The notes under the pieces were generated by a model. The model was not told the origin of the DNA, did no database searches, and saw only the letters and a program-made list of their open reading frames with translations. From Dyella dinghuensis (GTDB lineage Bacteria; Pseudomonadota; Gammaproteobacteria; Xanthomonadales; Rhodanobacteraceae), in contig NZ_RYZR01000006.1 in assembly GCF_003977615.1 (NCBI RefSeq), positions 372,001 through 436,000 on the forward strand: DNA of 64,000 bases. Direction: 5' to 3'. Positions 46,536 to 54,360 of this stretch are shown piece by piece. Position numbers and translations under genes: made by a program. Positions within the stretch are counted from its first letter, which is position 1, and every line of letters begins with the position of its first letter.

Positions 46536-46817
46536 ATGCAACGCGACTTCGATCGAACGGATGCCAAAGCTCAGGCGTGCTCTTACATCCTGCTTAGCCT
46601 GCTGCAACGCATGGATCAGCAGGAGCCCGGTCTCATCGATGCGCTTCTTGCTGGCGCGAAGGGCGATTTTGAAGCGTCGCAATCACAGGGCGATTTGCCT
46701 CATCCCGTTCCGATGATCTTCCAGGAAGCCATCGCGCTTTTGACACGCGCAAACGCTTATAAGCAAAACATGCTGGATCGTCGTGGAGACGAAGAAAGCG
46801 CTTCTAACAGCAACTGA
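46536..46817 (+). CDS. Small protein of unknown function (93 residues)
   Basis: An acidic-to-neutral, probably helical soluble protein: MQRDFDRTDAKAQACSYILL, then LQRMDQQEPGLIDALLAGAK and PMIFQEAIALLTRANAYKQN. The AAGGAG ribosome site six bases before the ATG is one of the best in the window, so it is very likely expressed. No family is recognised. It lies between katG (divergent) and a metallo-hydrolase gene (convergent, 3 bases from its stop), and could share stress control with katG. Confidence 0.72.
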   Translation: MQRDFDRTDAKAQACSYILLSLLQRMDQQEPGLIDALLAGAKGDFEASQSQGDLPHPVPMIFQEAIALLTRANAYKQNMLDRRGDEESASNSN

Positions 46818-46819
46818 CC

Positions 46820-47905
46820 TTAGCGAGGCAGCAAACGTTCGACACGCCGATCGACCTTGTCGCCAACGCGCTCATCGACGTTACGCCACCAGCGTTCGCC
46901 CGTATGCGGTGCCGACAGGTCCAGACGCTCGCCCATGCGCGGGGTAGCGAGAGGAATATTGCGCTCGACAGCCAACGCAACGACGCGTTCGAACGGTTCC
47001 TGCCAGCGATGCATGGCCAGATCGAAGGTGCCGTTGTGCACCGGCATCAACCAGCGGCCGCGCAGATCCACATGCGCCTGCACGGTCTGTTCCGGCTGCA
47101 TATGCACGTAAGGCCATTGCGCATCGTACGCACCGGTTTCCATCAGTGTGATATCGAAAGGCCCAAGGCGTTCGCCGATGGTTTTGAAACCTTCGAAGTA
47201 GCCGGTGTCGCCGCTGAAGAACACGCGCAGCTCGTTATCGAAGATCGCCCACGACGCCCATAGCGTGGTGTTGCCGTCGAACGGCGTACGTCCGGAGAAA
47301 TGCTGGGCTGGTGCGGCCGTCATGCGCAGACCGTCGATCTCGATGCTTTCCCACCAATCGAGCTGATGCACTTTCGCCGCATCCACGCCCCACTCGATCA
47401 GGCGATCACCGACGCCCAGCGGCGTCAGAAAAACACCGGTCGTCGCAGCCAGGTGCTGAATGCTTTGCCGATCGAGATGATCGTAGTGATCGTGCGAGAG
47501 GATGACGCCACGAATCGGCGGCAAGTCGTGCAAAGCGATCGGCGGTTGATGAAAGCGCTTGGGGCCCATCCACTGGAACGGCGACGCGCGTTCGGCAAAG
47601 ACCGGGTCGGTGAGCCAATACGCACCGCGCAGTTTGATCAGCATGGTGGAATGGCCGAGCCGGTAAAGGCTGCGGTCCGGCGCCGCGTCGAGCTGCGCGC
47701 GAGTGAGCGCCTGCACCGGCAGCGGACTGTTCGGTTGCGTACCGGCGGGTTTATTGAACAGCGCATTCCAGATGATGCGCAGCGTTTTGCCCGCCGGCTG
47801 CGACGGCCGCTGCGCCGGATTGTGGAAACGGCTGTCGCGGCGTTGCGGGGATGCCTCGTACTTGTCGATCTGGGGACGAGCGGGTTTGGCGTTGCGCGTA
47901 AACAT
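46820..47905 (-). CDS. Metallo-beta-lactamase-fold hydrolase, UlaG/NAPE-PLD-like
   Basis: The 361-residue protein has the metal-binding motif SHDHYDHLD (H138, H140, D142, H143). GHSTMLIKLRGAYWLTDPVFAERASPFQ, FFSGDTGYFEGF and PVHNGTFDLAMHRWQEP are as in the NAPE-PLD/RomA branch of the fold. These enzymes hydrolyse phosphodiesters or lactones; the substrate is unknown. The N-terminal 55 residues are basic and polar without a clear signal peptide. It is divergent from a TetR regulator, with a palindromic operator between. Confidence 0.88.
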   Translation of the reverse strand: MFTRNAKPARPQIDKYEASPQRRDSRFHNPAQRPSQPAGKTLRIIWNALFNKPAGTQPNSPLPVQALTRAQLDAAPDRSLYRLGHSTMLIKLRGAYWLTDPVFAERASPFQWMGPKRFHQPPIALHDLPPIRGVILSHDHYDHLDRQSIQHLAATTGVFLTPLGVGDRLIEWGVDAAKVHQLDWWESIEIDGLRMTAAPAQHFSGRTPFDGNTTLWASWAIFDNELRVFFSGDTGYFEGFKTIGERLGPFDITLMETGAYDAQWPYVHMQPEQTVQAHVDLRGRWLMPVHNGTFDLAMHRWQEPFERVVALAVERNIPLATPRMGERLDLSAPHTGERWWRNVDERVGDKVDRRVERLLPR

Positions 47906-47942
47906 GGTGGATTCCTGTAATCAGGCCGGGGGCGCCGAGTAC

Positions 47943-47960
47943 CTACACTGCACAGTGTAG
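47943..47960. promoter_or_regulatory. Operator palindrome between the metallo-hydrolase and tetR-like genes
   Basis: CTACACTG-CA-CAGTGTAG is a perfect 18-bp palindrome 38 bases from the hydrolase start and 45 bases from the regulator start. This is well placed to control both through the TetR-type protein. Confidence 0.68.
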
Positions 47961-48004
47961 TTTATGATCCAGAAAAAGTAAACTAATCGGTGTAAAATGA
48001 GGCC

Positions 48005-48625
48005 ATGCCTAGCCTGCCTACCTCTTCCCAGCGCCTGACCGACCGCAAACGCCAGGCGATCATCAACGCCGCCATCGACGAATTCCGCACTGCTGGCTAC
48101 GAAACCACCAGCATGGATCGCATCGCCGCGCGTGCCGGGGTGTCCAAGCGCACCGTCTACAACCACTTTCCCAGCAAGGAAGTCTTGTTCGCCGAGATCC
48201 TGCATCACTTGTGGGAAGCGATCGCCGGCGGCGAGGAACTTGCCTATCGCGCCGACCGTCCCTTGCGCGATCAATTGCTGGAACTGATCGCGCAAAAGTT
48301 TCGTCTGCTCAATGACGAAGCGTTCGTATCGTTGGCGCGTGTTGCTATTGCCGCCGGCATCCATTCGCCCGAACGCGCGCTCGACATGGTTGCGCGCATG
48401 AGCGAGCGCGAAGAAGGTTTGACTGTGTGGATACGCGGCGCGGCCGCGGCTGGTCGCTTGAAGACCAACGATCCGGTCTTTGCCTCACATCAATTACAGG
48501 GGCTGATTAAAAGTTTTGCATTCTGGCCGCAGATCACGCTGGCGCAGCCACCGTTGGACATTGCTGCACAAAAGCATGTGGCTGAGTCGGCGGTGGATAT
48601 GTTTTTGGCTTACTACGCTGTCTAA
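48005..48625 (+). CDS. TetR/AcrR-family regulator
   Basis: The 206-residue protein has the N-terminal helix-turn-helix TTSMDRIAARAGVSKRTVYNHFPSKEVLFAEIL (about 38-70) and a C-terminal domain of the AefR type (ALDMVARMSEREEGLTVWIRGAAAAGRL). It probably represses the divergent metallo-hydrolase gene and itself via the palindrome at 47943-47960. The inducer is unknown. GAGG is only a few bases before the ATG, so spacing is tight, but no better start is seen. Confidence 0.9.
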   Translation: MPSLPTSSQRLTDRKRQAIINAAIDEFRTAGYETTSMDRIAARAGVSKRTVYNHFPSKEVLFAEILHHLWEAIAGGEELAYRADRPLRDQLLELIAQKFRLLNDEAFVSLARVAIAAGIHSPERALDMVARMSEREEGLTVWIRGAAAAGRLKTNDPVFASHQLQGLIKSFAFWPQITLAQPPLDIAAQKHVAESAVDMFLAYYAV

Positions 48626-48669
48626 GCTGTCTGCTCAACCCGCGGGGATATTTCGTCTCGGCAGGACGG

Positions 48670-48696
48670 CGTCTGCTTTCGACCCAAAGCGGACAT
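48670..48696. repeat. Dispersed short palindromic repeat, copy 3
   Basis: CGTCTGCTTTCGACCCAAAGCGGACATA matches the element at 42151 with small changes in one arm. It lies 48 bases upstream of the zinc-ribbon gene. Confidence 0.7.
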
Positions 48697-48743
48697 AATC
48701 GGTATTATTACTGCCGGTCGAGGCGTGGTGATTCTAGGGGTCC

Positions 48744-49040
48744 ATGTACACAAAATATTGGCGGGAATTACGTGCATGGACGTATGCATCGTGGGGCGTA
48801 TTTTTTGTTCTCGGTCCCGTCGGCGCGTTCGTAGTCTCACGCCTTCGTCTTGAAGCGGCTAGTATTTATTTCGTGTGGGGTTGGTTCATAGCATTTGGGT
48901 ACACGCGCTTAGTGATCATATATTTCCGATGCCCAAGGTGTGAAAAGTATTTTTTTGTGCTCAAGGGACATGGTTTCAATACAAGCACCCGGAAATGTTT
49001 GCATTGTGGTTTGCAAAAGTGGGCGGCTGATTCTCGCTAA
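48744..49040 (+). CDS. Small membrane protein with C-terminal zinc ribbon
   Basis: The 98-residue protein has two membrane helices (about 13-31 and 40-60). A four-cysteine zinc-ribbon-like motif follows: CPRC at 63-66 and CLHC at 85-88, with GHGFNTSTRK between. No family name is certain. The region has lower GC and different codon choice from its neighbours, and copies of the same short repeat flank it on both sides. Both suggest acquisition. The ribosome site is weak (GGGG eight bases before the ATG). Confidence 0.68.
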   Translation: MYTKYWRELRAWTYASWGVFFVLGPVGAFVVSRLRLEAASIYFVWGWFIAFGYTRLVIIYFRCPRCEKYFFVLKGHGFNTSTRKCLHCGLQKWAADSR

Positions 49041-49082
49041 CACATCTGTGAATCATGGATAGCGTCAATCTAGAAGTGACGA

Positions 49083-49110
49083 TATCCGCCTTCGACCCAA
49101 AGCTGACATT
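49083..49110. repeat. Dispersed short palindromic repeat, copy 4
   Basis: TATCCGCCTTCGACCCAAAGCTGACATT is a diverged copy in the same orientation as copy 3, 43 bases after the zinc-ribbon gene. Confidence 0.65.
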
Positions 49111-49219
49111 TTGAACGTCTCTTTGCCAGAAACTGGTCGGAGTGTCTTGCGGAAAGACACTCCGATCCGCACTTCTTGAGCTTTGCAAACATCGCACATG
49201 GCAAGTGCACGTCGAACGA

Positions 49220-50098
49220 TCAACGACTCAACCATTGTGCGGCGGCATCGTCCGCGAAGTTGCGATACGAGCGCGGCGCGTGACCAAGCAGATGTGTGAG
49301 TCGTGCGATGTCTTCGGATGTCGCAGCCGCGCCTTCGGTTTGATAGCGATCAAGCATCAAACGAAGATCGAGTGCGTGCCATGCCGGCATCATGGTCTTC
49401 ATGCGTTTCTCGAGAACCGCCGTGTCATTGCCCGCGTAGTGAATCTTTCGCGCGAGTGCATCGCTCCAGATGTTGGCGACATCGGTGCCTGACAACACAT
49501 CCGGTCCAACCAGCGCGTACGTTTCGCGCGGAAGCGATGCCGGTGCGCGCTCACGGCGCAGCAGTTCCAATGCCGCGGCTTCGCCGATGTCGCGAATGTC
49601 GACCATGGAGATGCCCTTGTCGCCAACGGGCATGCCGTACATGCCGGCGTTCAACAGCGGATCTTTCTGGCGCAAATCGTTCTGGATGAAGTAAGCCGGG
49701 CGCAGCACCGTGGCGGGCAGGTCGAGTGCTTCGATCATGCGTTCCACGGTGTTCTTGCTCGCGAAGTGCGGCACGTCGGCGTAGGTGTCACCGTTGTAGA
49801 CGGAAAGATAGACGATGCCTTTGACGCCGGCCTCGCGAGCGACCGTCAGCGCCTGCATGGCCTGGGTCAACTCATCCGCGACATTCGGCACGAGCAGGAA
49901 AAGCGTGCTGACGCCCTCCAGCGCAGCGCGAAAGGAATCGACGTCGGCGAGATCGCCAGCGACGGCGGTGACGCCGGCCGGAAACTGTGCCTTGTTCGGC
50001 GAACGGGTGAGGCCGCGAATATCGACGCCCGAACCGCTCAGCTGATTCAGGACCTGGGAACCAATTGTTCCCGTGCTACCGGTGACCAAGATGCTCAT
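49220..50098 (-). CDS. NmrA-like NAD(P)-binding protein
   Basis: The 292-residue protein has an N-terminal dinucleotide motif GSTGTIGS (about 7-14) and the atypical short-chain dehydrogenase layout of NmrA/QOR2-type proteins: VTAVAGDLADVDSFRAAL, GVKGIVYLSVYNGD and LRPAYFIQND. The catalytic YxxxK of classic members is not obvious, so it may sense NAD(P) or reduce quinones. It is divergent from a LysR gene across 117 bases, a common pairing that suggests LysR control. Confidence 0.86.
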   Translation of the reverse strand: MSILVTGSTGTIGSQVLNQLSGSGVDIRGLTRSPNKAQFPAGVTAVAGDLADVDSFRAALEGVSTLFLLVPNVADELTQAMQALTVAREAGVKGIVYLSVYNGDTYADVPHFASKNTVERMIEALDLPATVLRPAYFIQNDLRQKDPLLNAGMYGMPVGDKGISMVDIRDIGEAAALELLRRERAPASLPRETYALVGPDVLSGTDVANIWSDALARKIHYAGNDTAVLEKRMKTMMPAWHALDLRLMLDRYQTEGAAATSEDIARLTHLLGHAPRSYRNFADDAAAQWLSR

Positions 50099-50161
50099 AG
50101 TGAAATTCCTCGTTGTGTGACGTTGAAGGACGGCGTGGACACACAGTAGGTAGTTTCACTT

Positions 50162-50179
50162 TTGGCGAGAAGATGCCAA
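50162..50179. promoter_or_regulatory. Likely LysR-type binding site
   Basis: TTGGC-N8-GCCAA is an interrupted palindrome of the T-N11-A kind, located 37 bases before the LysR start and 64 bases from the NmrA-like start. Confidence 0.5.
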
Positions 50180-50215
50180 TAATTGGACACCTCGTCTCAT
50201 ATTCGGAACACCTTT

Positions 50216-51115
50216 ATGGACCTGCAGGCGCTTACCGATTTCGCGCTGGTGGCCACCCACGGCGGCTTTGGGCGTGCCAGCCGCATCTCCGGACGATCCA
50301 AAGCCACGCTGTCGCGGCGGGTGTCGGAGCTGGAACAAAGCCTGGGCGTGCGATTGATTGAACGCGGCTCGCAAAGCCTTCGCCTGACGGACGAGGGACG
50401 AGCCCTGCACGAACGAACGCATGGACCTCTGTCGGACATTGCCGAAGCGGAGGAAGCGGTGACGCTGGGTGCATCGACGCCGCGCGGACGGCTTCGCGTG
50501 AGTGCGCCGCTCGTGCTTGCGCATGTCGCACTGGGCCGCGTGAGTGCACGTTTTGCGTTGGCGTATCCCGACGTGCAACTCGAAGTTATCGCCGACGATC
50601 GAATGGTGGATCCCGTGGAGGATGGCTTCGATCTGGTGATACGTGTCGATCCGTCGCGCGACGAACGACTTGTCGGTCGGCGCATCCTCGACGATCAACG
50701 CCTGCTTGTTGCGCACCGGGATGTTGCCATGCCGCCGCCATCCGGAGACGACGAAGAGACACCTTCGGTCAAAGCCGTACTTACACCAAAAACTTCACCT
50801 GATCTTGTATGGCAATTCCATACAAATACCGGTGATGAAAGACGCATCAAACCGGAGCCTGTATTGCGGCTTTCATCGTTGATGATGATTCGCGATGCGG
50901 TGCTCGCTGGTGCAGGCGCAGCTTTGCTACCGAAACTATTGGTCGAAGAAGACATCAAACAAGGGCGTTTGGCGCATTGGGGAACCGATACGCATCCACC
51001 GGTGGAAATTTGGGCGCTGCGCAATTCGCGCCGACTGGTCGGTGCAAAAGTCAGAGCGTTCCTCGATGTGATCGAGCAAGCTTTTCCCGGACGAACGTTC
51101 ACGCCGACGAAGTGA
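50216..51115 (+). CDS. LysR-family transcriptional regulator
   Basis: The 299-residue protein has the LysR helix-turn-helix at the N-terminus (FALVATHGGFGRASRISGRSKATLSRRVSELEQSLGVRLIERGSQSLRLTDEG). A periplasmic-binding-type effector domain follows (RLRVSAPLVLAHVALGRVSARFALAYPDVQLEV). The ATG at 50216 begins the conserved MDLQALTDF; a TTG further upstream is rejected. It probably regulates the divergent NmrA-like gene. A FosX-like gene follows 24 bases after its stop and may be co-transcribed. Confidence 0.92.
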   Translation: MDLQALTDFALVATHGGFGRASRISGRSKATLSRRVSELEQSLGVRLIERGSQSLRLTDEGRALHERTHGPLSDIAEAEEAVTLGASTPRGRLRVSAPLVLAHVALGRVSARFALAYPDVQLEVIADDRMVDPVEDGFDLVIRVDPSRDERLVGRRILDDQRLLVAHRDVAMPPPSGDDEETPSVKAVLTPKTSPDLVWQFHTNTGDERRIKPEPVLRLSSLMMIRDAVLAGAGAALLPKLLVEEDIKQGRLAHWGTDTHPPVEIWALRNSRRLVGAKVRAFLDVIEQAFPGRTFTPTK

Positions 51116-51139
51116 TATCAACACATCGAGAAAGCATTC

Positions 51140-51550
51140 ATGGGCATCGAAGGTATCAGTCACATCACGTTCCTCGTTCGCGATCTGGAACGGATGGCGA
51201 TGTTTTTGTGCGAAGGCCTGGGTGCGAGAGAGGTCTACGACAGCAAGCCCAAAAACTTTTCGCTGTCGCGGGAAAAATTCTTTGTGCTGGGCGGCGTGTG
51301 GATAGCCGCCATGGAAGGCACGCCTCCGGCCGAACGAACGTATCGGCATCTGGCGTTCAAGGTGGCGGAGACCGATTTGCCCGTGTTCGAGCAGAGACTT
51401 CGCAGCCTCGGTGTGGACATCCAGCCGCCGAGGCCGAGAGTGCCAGGGGAAGGCACTTCGCTTTATTTCTACGATTTCGATAACCATCTCTACGAATTGC
51501 ATACGGGTACGCTTGACGAGCGTCTTGCGCGCTATGGCACTGAATATTAA
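51140..51550 (+). CDS. fosX: FosX-like fosfomycin epoxide hydrolase
   Basis: The 136-residue VOC-fold protein closely follows the Listeria FosX pattern: FSLSREKFFVLGGVWI, ERTYRHLAFKV, RPRVPGEGTSLYFYDFDNHLYELH and TLDERLARY. The probable metal ligands are H8, H70 and E119. The Glu that acts as general base in FosX (E44) corresponds to E45. FosX uses Mn2+ and water to open the fosfomycin ring, while FosA and FosB use thiols. Sequence alone cannot prove activity. It is 24 bases downstream of the LysR gene. Confidence 0.85.
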   Translation: MGIEGISHITFLVRDLERMAMFLCEGLGAREVYDSKPKNFSLSREKFFVLGGVWIAAMEGTPPAERTYRHLAFKVAETDLPVFEQRLRSLGVDIQPPRPRVPGEGTSLYFYDFDNHLYELHTGTLDERLARYGTEY

Positions 51551-51621
51551 AGACTTGTGAGGCCTACTACGGCTTCTCGAAATCGGCTTACCGGCCACCC
51601 CTGTTGCTATCGATACAATTT

Positions 51622-51656
51622 CGATATATCGTTTTGTCCAACGTTTCGATATATCG
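51622..51656. promoter_or_regulatory. Tandem CGATATATCG operators of the PadR gene
   Basis: Two identical 10-bp palindromes (51622-51631 and 51647-51656), each preceded by TTT, lie 25 bases apart centre to centre. The second ends 11 bases before the PadR ATG, suiting autorepression. Confidence 0.75.
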
Positions 51657-51667
51657 GAGTTATATCA

Positions 51668-52336
51668 ATGCACAGGCATTTCCTGTTTCACCGGTTTATG
51701 CACCGCCACCACGGCGGCCGCGGCATGGGCTGGGACGATGAAGGCGGCTACGGCCGCGAGGCTTACGAATTCCATGGGCGGCGCGGACGCCATGGCCATC
51801 ATCACGAAGGTGGCGATGGGTTCGGCGACTGGGACGGTTTGCAAGGCGGCGGACGCCGCGGTGGCGGACGCATGCTGGGCCACGGCGATCTGAAATTGTT
51901 GCTGCTCGCACTGATCGAACAGCAGCCGCGCCACGGTTACGAATTGATCCGTACGATCGAAGAGATGTTCCACGGTCACTACTCGCCCAGCCCCGGCGCC
52001 ATCTATCCCACGCTGACCATGCTGGAAGAAATGGGCTACGCGGCGGTGGAGAACGAGCAGGGCAATCGCAAGCTGTATGCGATCACCGACGAAGGCCGCG
52101 CATATCTTCAAGAAAACCGTGGCGCAGTGGACGCGATGACCGAGCGCAATCGCCACAGCGCACGCCTGATTGCAAAGCTGTCGCTGCCCATGTCGGTGCG
52201 CAAGGCGATGCACTCGCTCAAGCACGCTGTGCTCATGCGGGGTGCCGACTGGAACAAGGCCGAAGCGCAGCGTATTGCCGCCATTCTTGAACGCGCCGCC
52301 GCGGATATCGCGACGGGCCGCACGGATGAAAACTGA
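51668..52336 (+). CDS. PadR-family regulator with His-rich N-terminus (YqjI/NfeR-like)
   Basis: The 222-residue protein has an N-terminal extension of about 75 residues packed with His and Gly (RHHGGRGMGWDDEG, RHGHHHEGG). A PadR winged helix follows (LKLLLLALIEQQPRHGYELIRTIEEMFHGHYSPSPGAIYPTLTMLEEMGY). This is the architecture of E. coli YqjI (NfeR), a nickel-responsive repressor of the ferric reductase gene yqjH. The His-rich part should bind metal. It heads an operon with a Fur-fold regulator (11-base overlap) and a siderophore-interacting protein. The TATATC before the ATG is a poor ribosome site. Confidence 0.88.
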   Translation: MHRHFLFHRFMHRHHGGRGMGWDDEGGYGREAYEFHGRRGRHGHHHEGGDGFGDWDGLQGGGRRGGGRMLGHGDLKLLLLALIEQQPRHGYELIRTIEEMFHGHYSPSPGAIYPTLTMLEEMGYAAVENEQGNRKLYAITDEGRAYLQENRGAVDAMTERNRHSARLIAKLSLPMSVRKAMHSLKHAVLMRGADWNKAEAQRIAAILERAAADIATGRTDEN

Positions 52337-52832
52337 AACGACCGATGACGCCTTGATCGCCTTGCAGCAACGCTGCAAGGCGCAAGGACTCGTTCTGACG
52401 TCGTCGCGCAACGCTATTTTGATTGCCTTGCTCGAACAACACGAGGCACGCGATGCCGTGCCTTTATTGCAAGCGGCGCAAGCGCATCACCCGCAAACCA
52501 GCATCGGTACGGTGTATCGATTTTTACGCGAACTGGAACAGCGCGGGCTGGTGGACGCACATGTACAACCGCATGGACGCACGCGCTGGCATTTGCGCGA
52601 CATGGCGCTGGCCGACGCAACACCCAGCGCCAACGATCTTCGTAGCATGCTGGCGCAGGTACGGGCATTCCTGAAAACGCTTGAACAACTTGGTCTGGCC
52701 GAAGACAACAACACCGCACACACCGCGTCAGAACATTTCGCCAACGATCCCCATCGCACGCTGGCCGTATTGCAGGAAATGGCCGGACACCTGGGCTATC
52801 GCTTGCTGCCACGCCGGCGTCGTCTGGCCTAA
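52326..52832 (+). CDS. Fur-fold regulator lacking the usual metal ligands
   Basis: The 168-residue protein has the Fur winged helix (LTSSRNAILIALLEQHEARDAVPLLQAA, then QTSIGTVYRFLRELEQRGLVDAHV at about 58-80). The C-terminal half is unlike Fur: it lacks the HxH motif and the CxxC zinc pairs, and the whole protein has one Cys (residue 17). It may respond to another signal or act without metal. The ATG lies inside the end of the PadR gene with an 11-base overlap in another frame, so the two are translated together. It is followed 52 bases later by the SIP gene. Confidence 0.8.
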   Translation: MKTETTDDALIALQQRCKAQGLVLTSSRNAILIALLEQHEARDAVPLLQAAQAHHPQTSIGTVYRFLRELEQRGLVDAHVQPHGRTRWHLRDMALADATPSANDLRSMLAQVRAFLKTLEQLGLAEDNNTAHTASEHFANDPHRTLAVLQEMAGHLGYRLLPRRRRLA

Positions 52833-52884
52833 ATCCCCATGTCGACTCTCCTATGTCGCCACTTCCATGTCTTAAGGTTCAACC

Positions 52885-53685
52885 ATGACCAGGCACGAAC
52901 ACCACAAGATTCGTCATGCGGTGATGCTTCGCATGATCGAAGTGCTGCGCACGACGCGCATCACCCCGCACATGCAACGCATCGTCTTCGGCGGCGCGGA
53001 ACTGCACGGTTTCCTTAGCGCTGCGCCAGACGATCACATCAAGCTGTTTCTCCCCAATACGCAGGGTGAAATGGTGCTGCCGAAACTGGGCCCGAATGGG
53101 CCGGAGTTTCCGGTCGGTGTACCACCCTCACCGGCACGCGATTACACGCCGCGCGATTACGATGCCCAATCCAACGAACTGACCATCGATTTCGTCGTTC
53201 ACGGCGACGGCCCTGCATCGACATGGGCGGAACGTGCGAAACCCGGCGAGCACATCGCTATCGGTGGTCCGCGCGGGTCCTTCGTCACCGCGAATGATTT
53301 CGATCACTACGTGCTGATCGGCGATGAAACCGCATTGCCTGCGATCGGTCGCCGGTTGGACGAAGCGCACACGGGCACGCACTTGACGGTGCTGGTGGAA
53401 ATTCCGGAGAAAGCCGATCGCCAGCCGCTGGGATCGCAGGCCGATTTTCATGTGACCTGGCTGGAGCGCAATGGCGTTGCCGCAACGGAAAGCCGTTTGC
53501 TGGAACAGGCGCTGGAAGAACTGTCGCTTCCTCCTGGCGATACGTTTTACTGGATCGCTGCCGAATCACGCCGTGCACGCAGCATGCGCCAGTATCTGGC
53601 CGACAAACGTGGCGTGCCGAAGGATTGGATTCGCGCAACCGGCTACTGGCAAGCGGATGGCGATGACGATGGCGACGAAGATTGA
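52885..53685 (+). CDS. Siderophore-interacting FAD reductase (SIP/YqjH family)
   Basis: The 266-residue protein has the N-terminal FAD-binding barrel with RDYTPRDYD at 85-93 (the RxYTxR FAD motif). The SIP C-terminal NAD(P)H domain follows (HYVLIGDETALPAIGRRL, FYWIAAESRRARSMRQYL). Such enzymes reduce ferric siderophores in the cytosol to release iron. In E. coli the homologue YqjH (NfeF) is controlled by YqjI; here the PadR gene is the first gene of the same operon. AAGG is eight bases before the ATG. The end is acidic (DGDDDGDED). Confidence 0.92.
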   Translation: MTRHEHHKIRHAVMLRMIEVLRTTRITPHMQRIVFGGAELHGFLSAAPDDHIKLFLPNTQGEMVLPKLGPNGPEFPVGVPPSPARDYTPRDYDAQSNELTIDFVVHGDGPASTWAERAKPGEHIAIGGPRGSFVTANDFDHYVLIGDETALPAIGRRLDEAHTGTHLTVLVEIPEKADRQPLGSQADFHVTWLERNGVAATESRLLEQALEELSLPPGDTFYWIAAESRRARSMRQYLADKRGVPKDWIRATGYWQADGDDDGDED

Positions 53686-53700
53686 GTCGTCATCCGCACA

Positions 53701-54234
53701 TCACAGCAATGGCGCCGCCATGATCAGCTTGTCGACCCGATAACCACGCTGGCGCGCGCGTTCCACTAATTCGTTGAAGCGCGCACGGCTCATGGTGGCG
53801 GTACGTGAAAGTATCCACAGATACCGGCGGCTTGGGCCGCCGATGACGGCCCATTGGTAATCGGCATCCAGATCGATCACCCAATAATCCGCCCACACCC
53901 ACGGCATCCACGCCAGCCAGTCCGGTACGAAGCGCACCTTCAGCGCACCCGGTTCACCGTCGACGCAGCGTGCGACACCTTCCGAATCGTCCATCGCACC
54001 ACTGTCCGTGCGGCAGGCGTTGTGCACGTAAATCGTGCCATCGGGATTCTTTGAATACGTCGCTGAAATCGTGTCCACGCACTGACGCTGAAAGAACATC
54101 GGCAAGTGCGCGATCTCATGCCACTTGCCCACATAGCGATTGAGATCGAGTGCGGGAACGGGGCGATTGGGAAGCGAGATGCTGGCTTCGGGTACGACAG
54201 CGACCAGCTTGGTGAGAAACATCATGGGCAACAT
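53701..54234 (-). CDS. Lipocalin, Blc-like
   Basis: The 177-residue protein has the lipocalin signature LDLNRYVGKWHEIAHLPMFFQR, then Cys-containing strands (CVDTISATYSKNPDGTIYVHNAC), DYWVIDLDADYQWAVIGGPSRRYLWILSRT and a final helix (RARFNELVERARQRGY). This is the order in bacterial Blc, which binds lysophospholipids. The N-terminus LPMMFLTKLVAVVPEA is only weakly signal-like, with no lipobox Cys. The ATG at 54234 has GGAGG seven bases upstream; a GTG eight codons earlier is rejected. Confidence 0.88.
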   Translation of the reverse strand: MLPMMFLTKLVAVVPEASISLPNRPVPALDLNRYVGKWHEIAHLPMFFQRQCVDTISATYSKNPDGTIYVHNACRTDSGAMDDSEGVARCVDGEPGALKVRFVPDWLAWMPWVWADYWVIDLDADYQWAVIGGPSRRYLWILSRTATMSRARFNELVERARQRGYRVDKLIMAAPLL

Positions 54235-54323
54235 AAGCGTGCCTCCAATGTCTTTCACGTAGCGTCGCGGTGCGGGTGTCGCGGTGACGTGCGTTGCATG
54301 TCACTTTGAAGTGAAGAGTGAAT

Positions 54324-54349
54324 GCCCTCCCCTTTGTGGTGGGGAGGGC
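54324..54349. terminator. Hairpin between the lipocalin and S9 peptidase genes
   Basis: GCCCTCCCC pairs perfectly with GGGGAGGGC around an 8-base loop. It lies 12 bases past the S9 peptidase stop and lacks a T tract. It resembles a single arm of the REP units at 23 and 26 kb. Confidence 0.5.
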
Positions 54350-54360
54350 GTCTGTCGCGG

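Noticed and set aside
54324-54349. Considered as a fourth REP doublet.
   Set aside because: Only one hairpin is present and the G-rich tail is missing; it is listed as a terminator-like hairpin.
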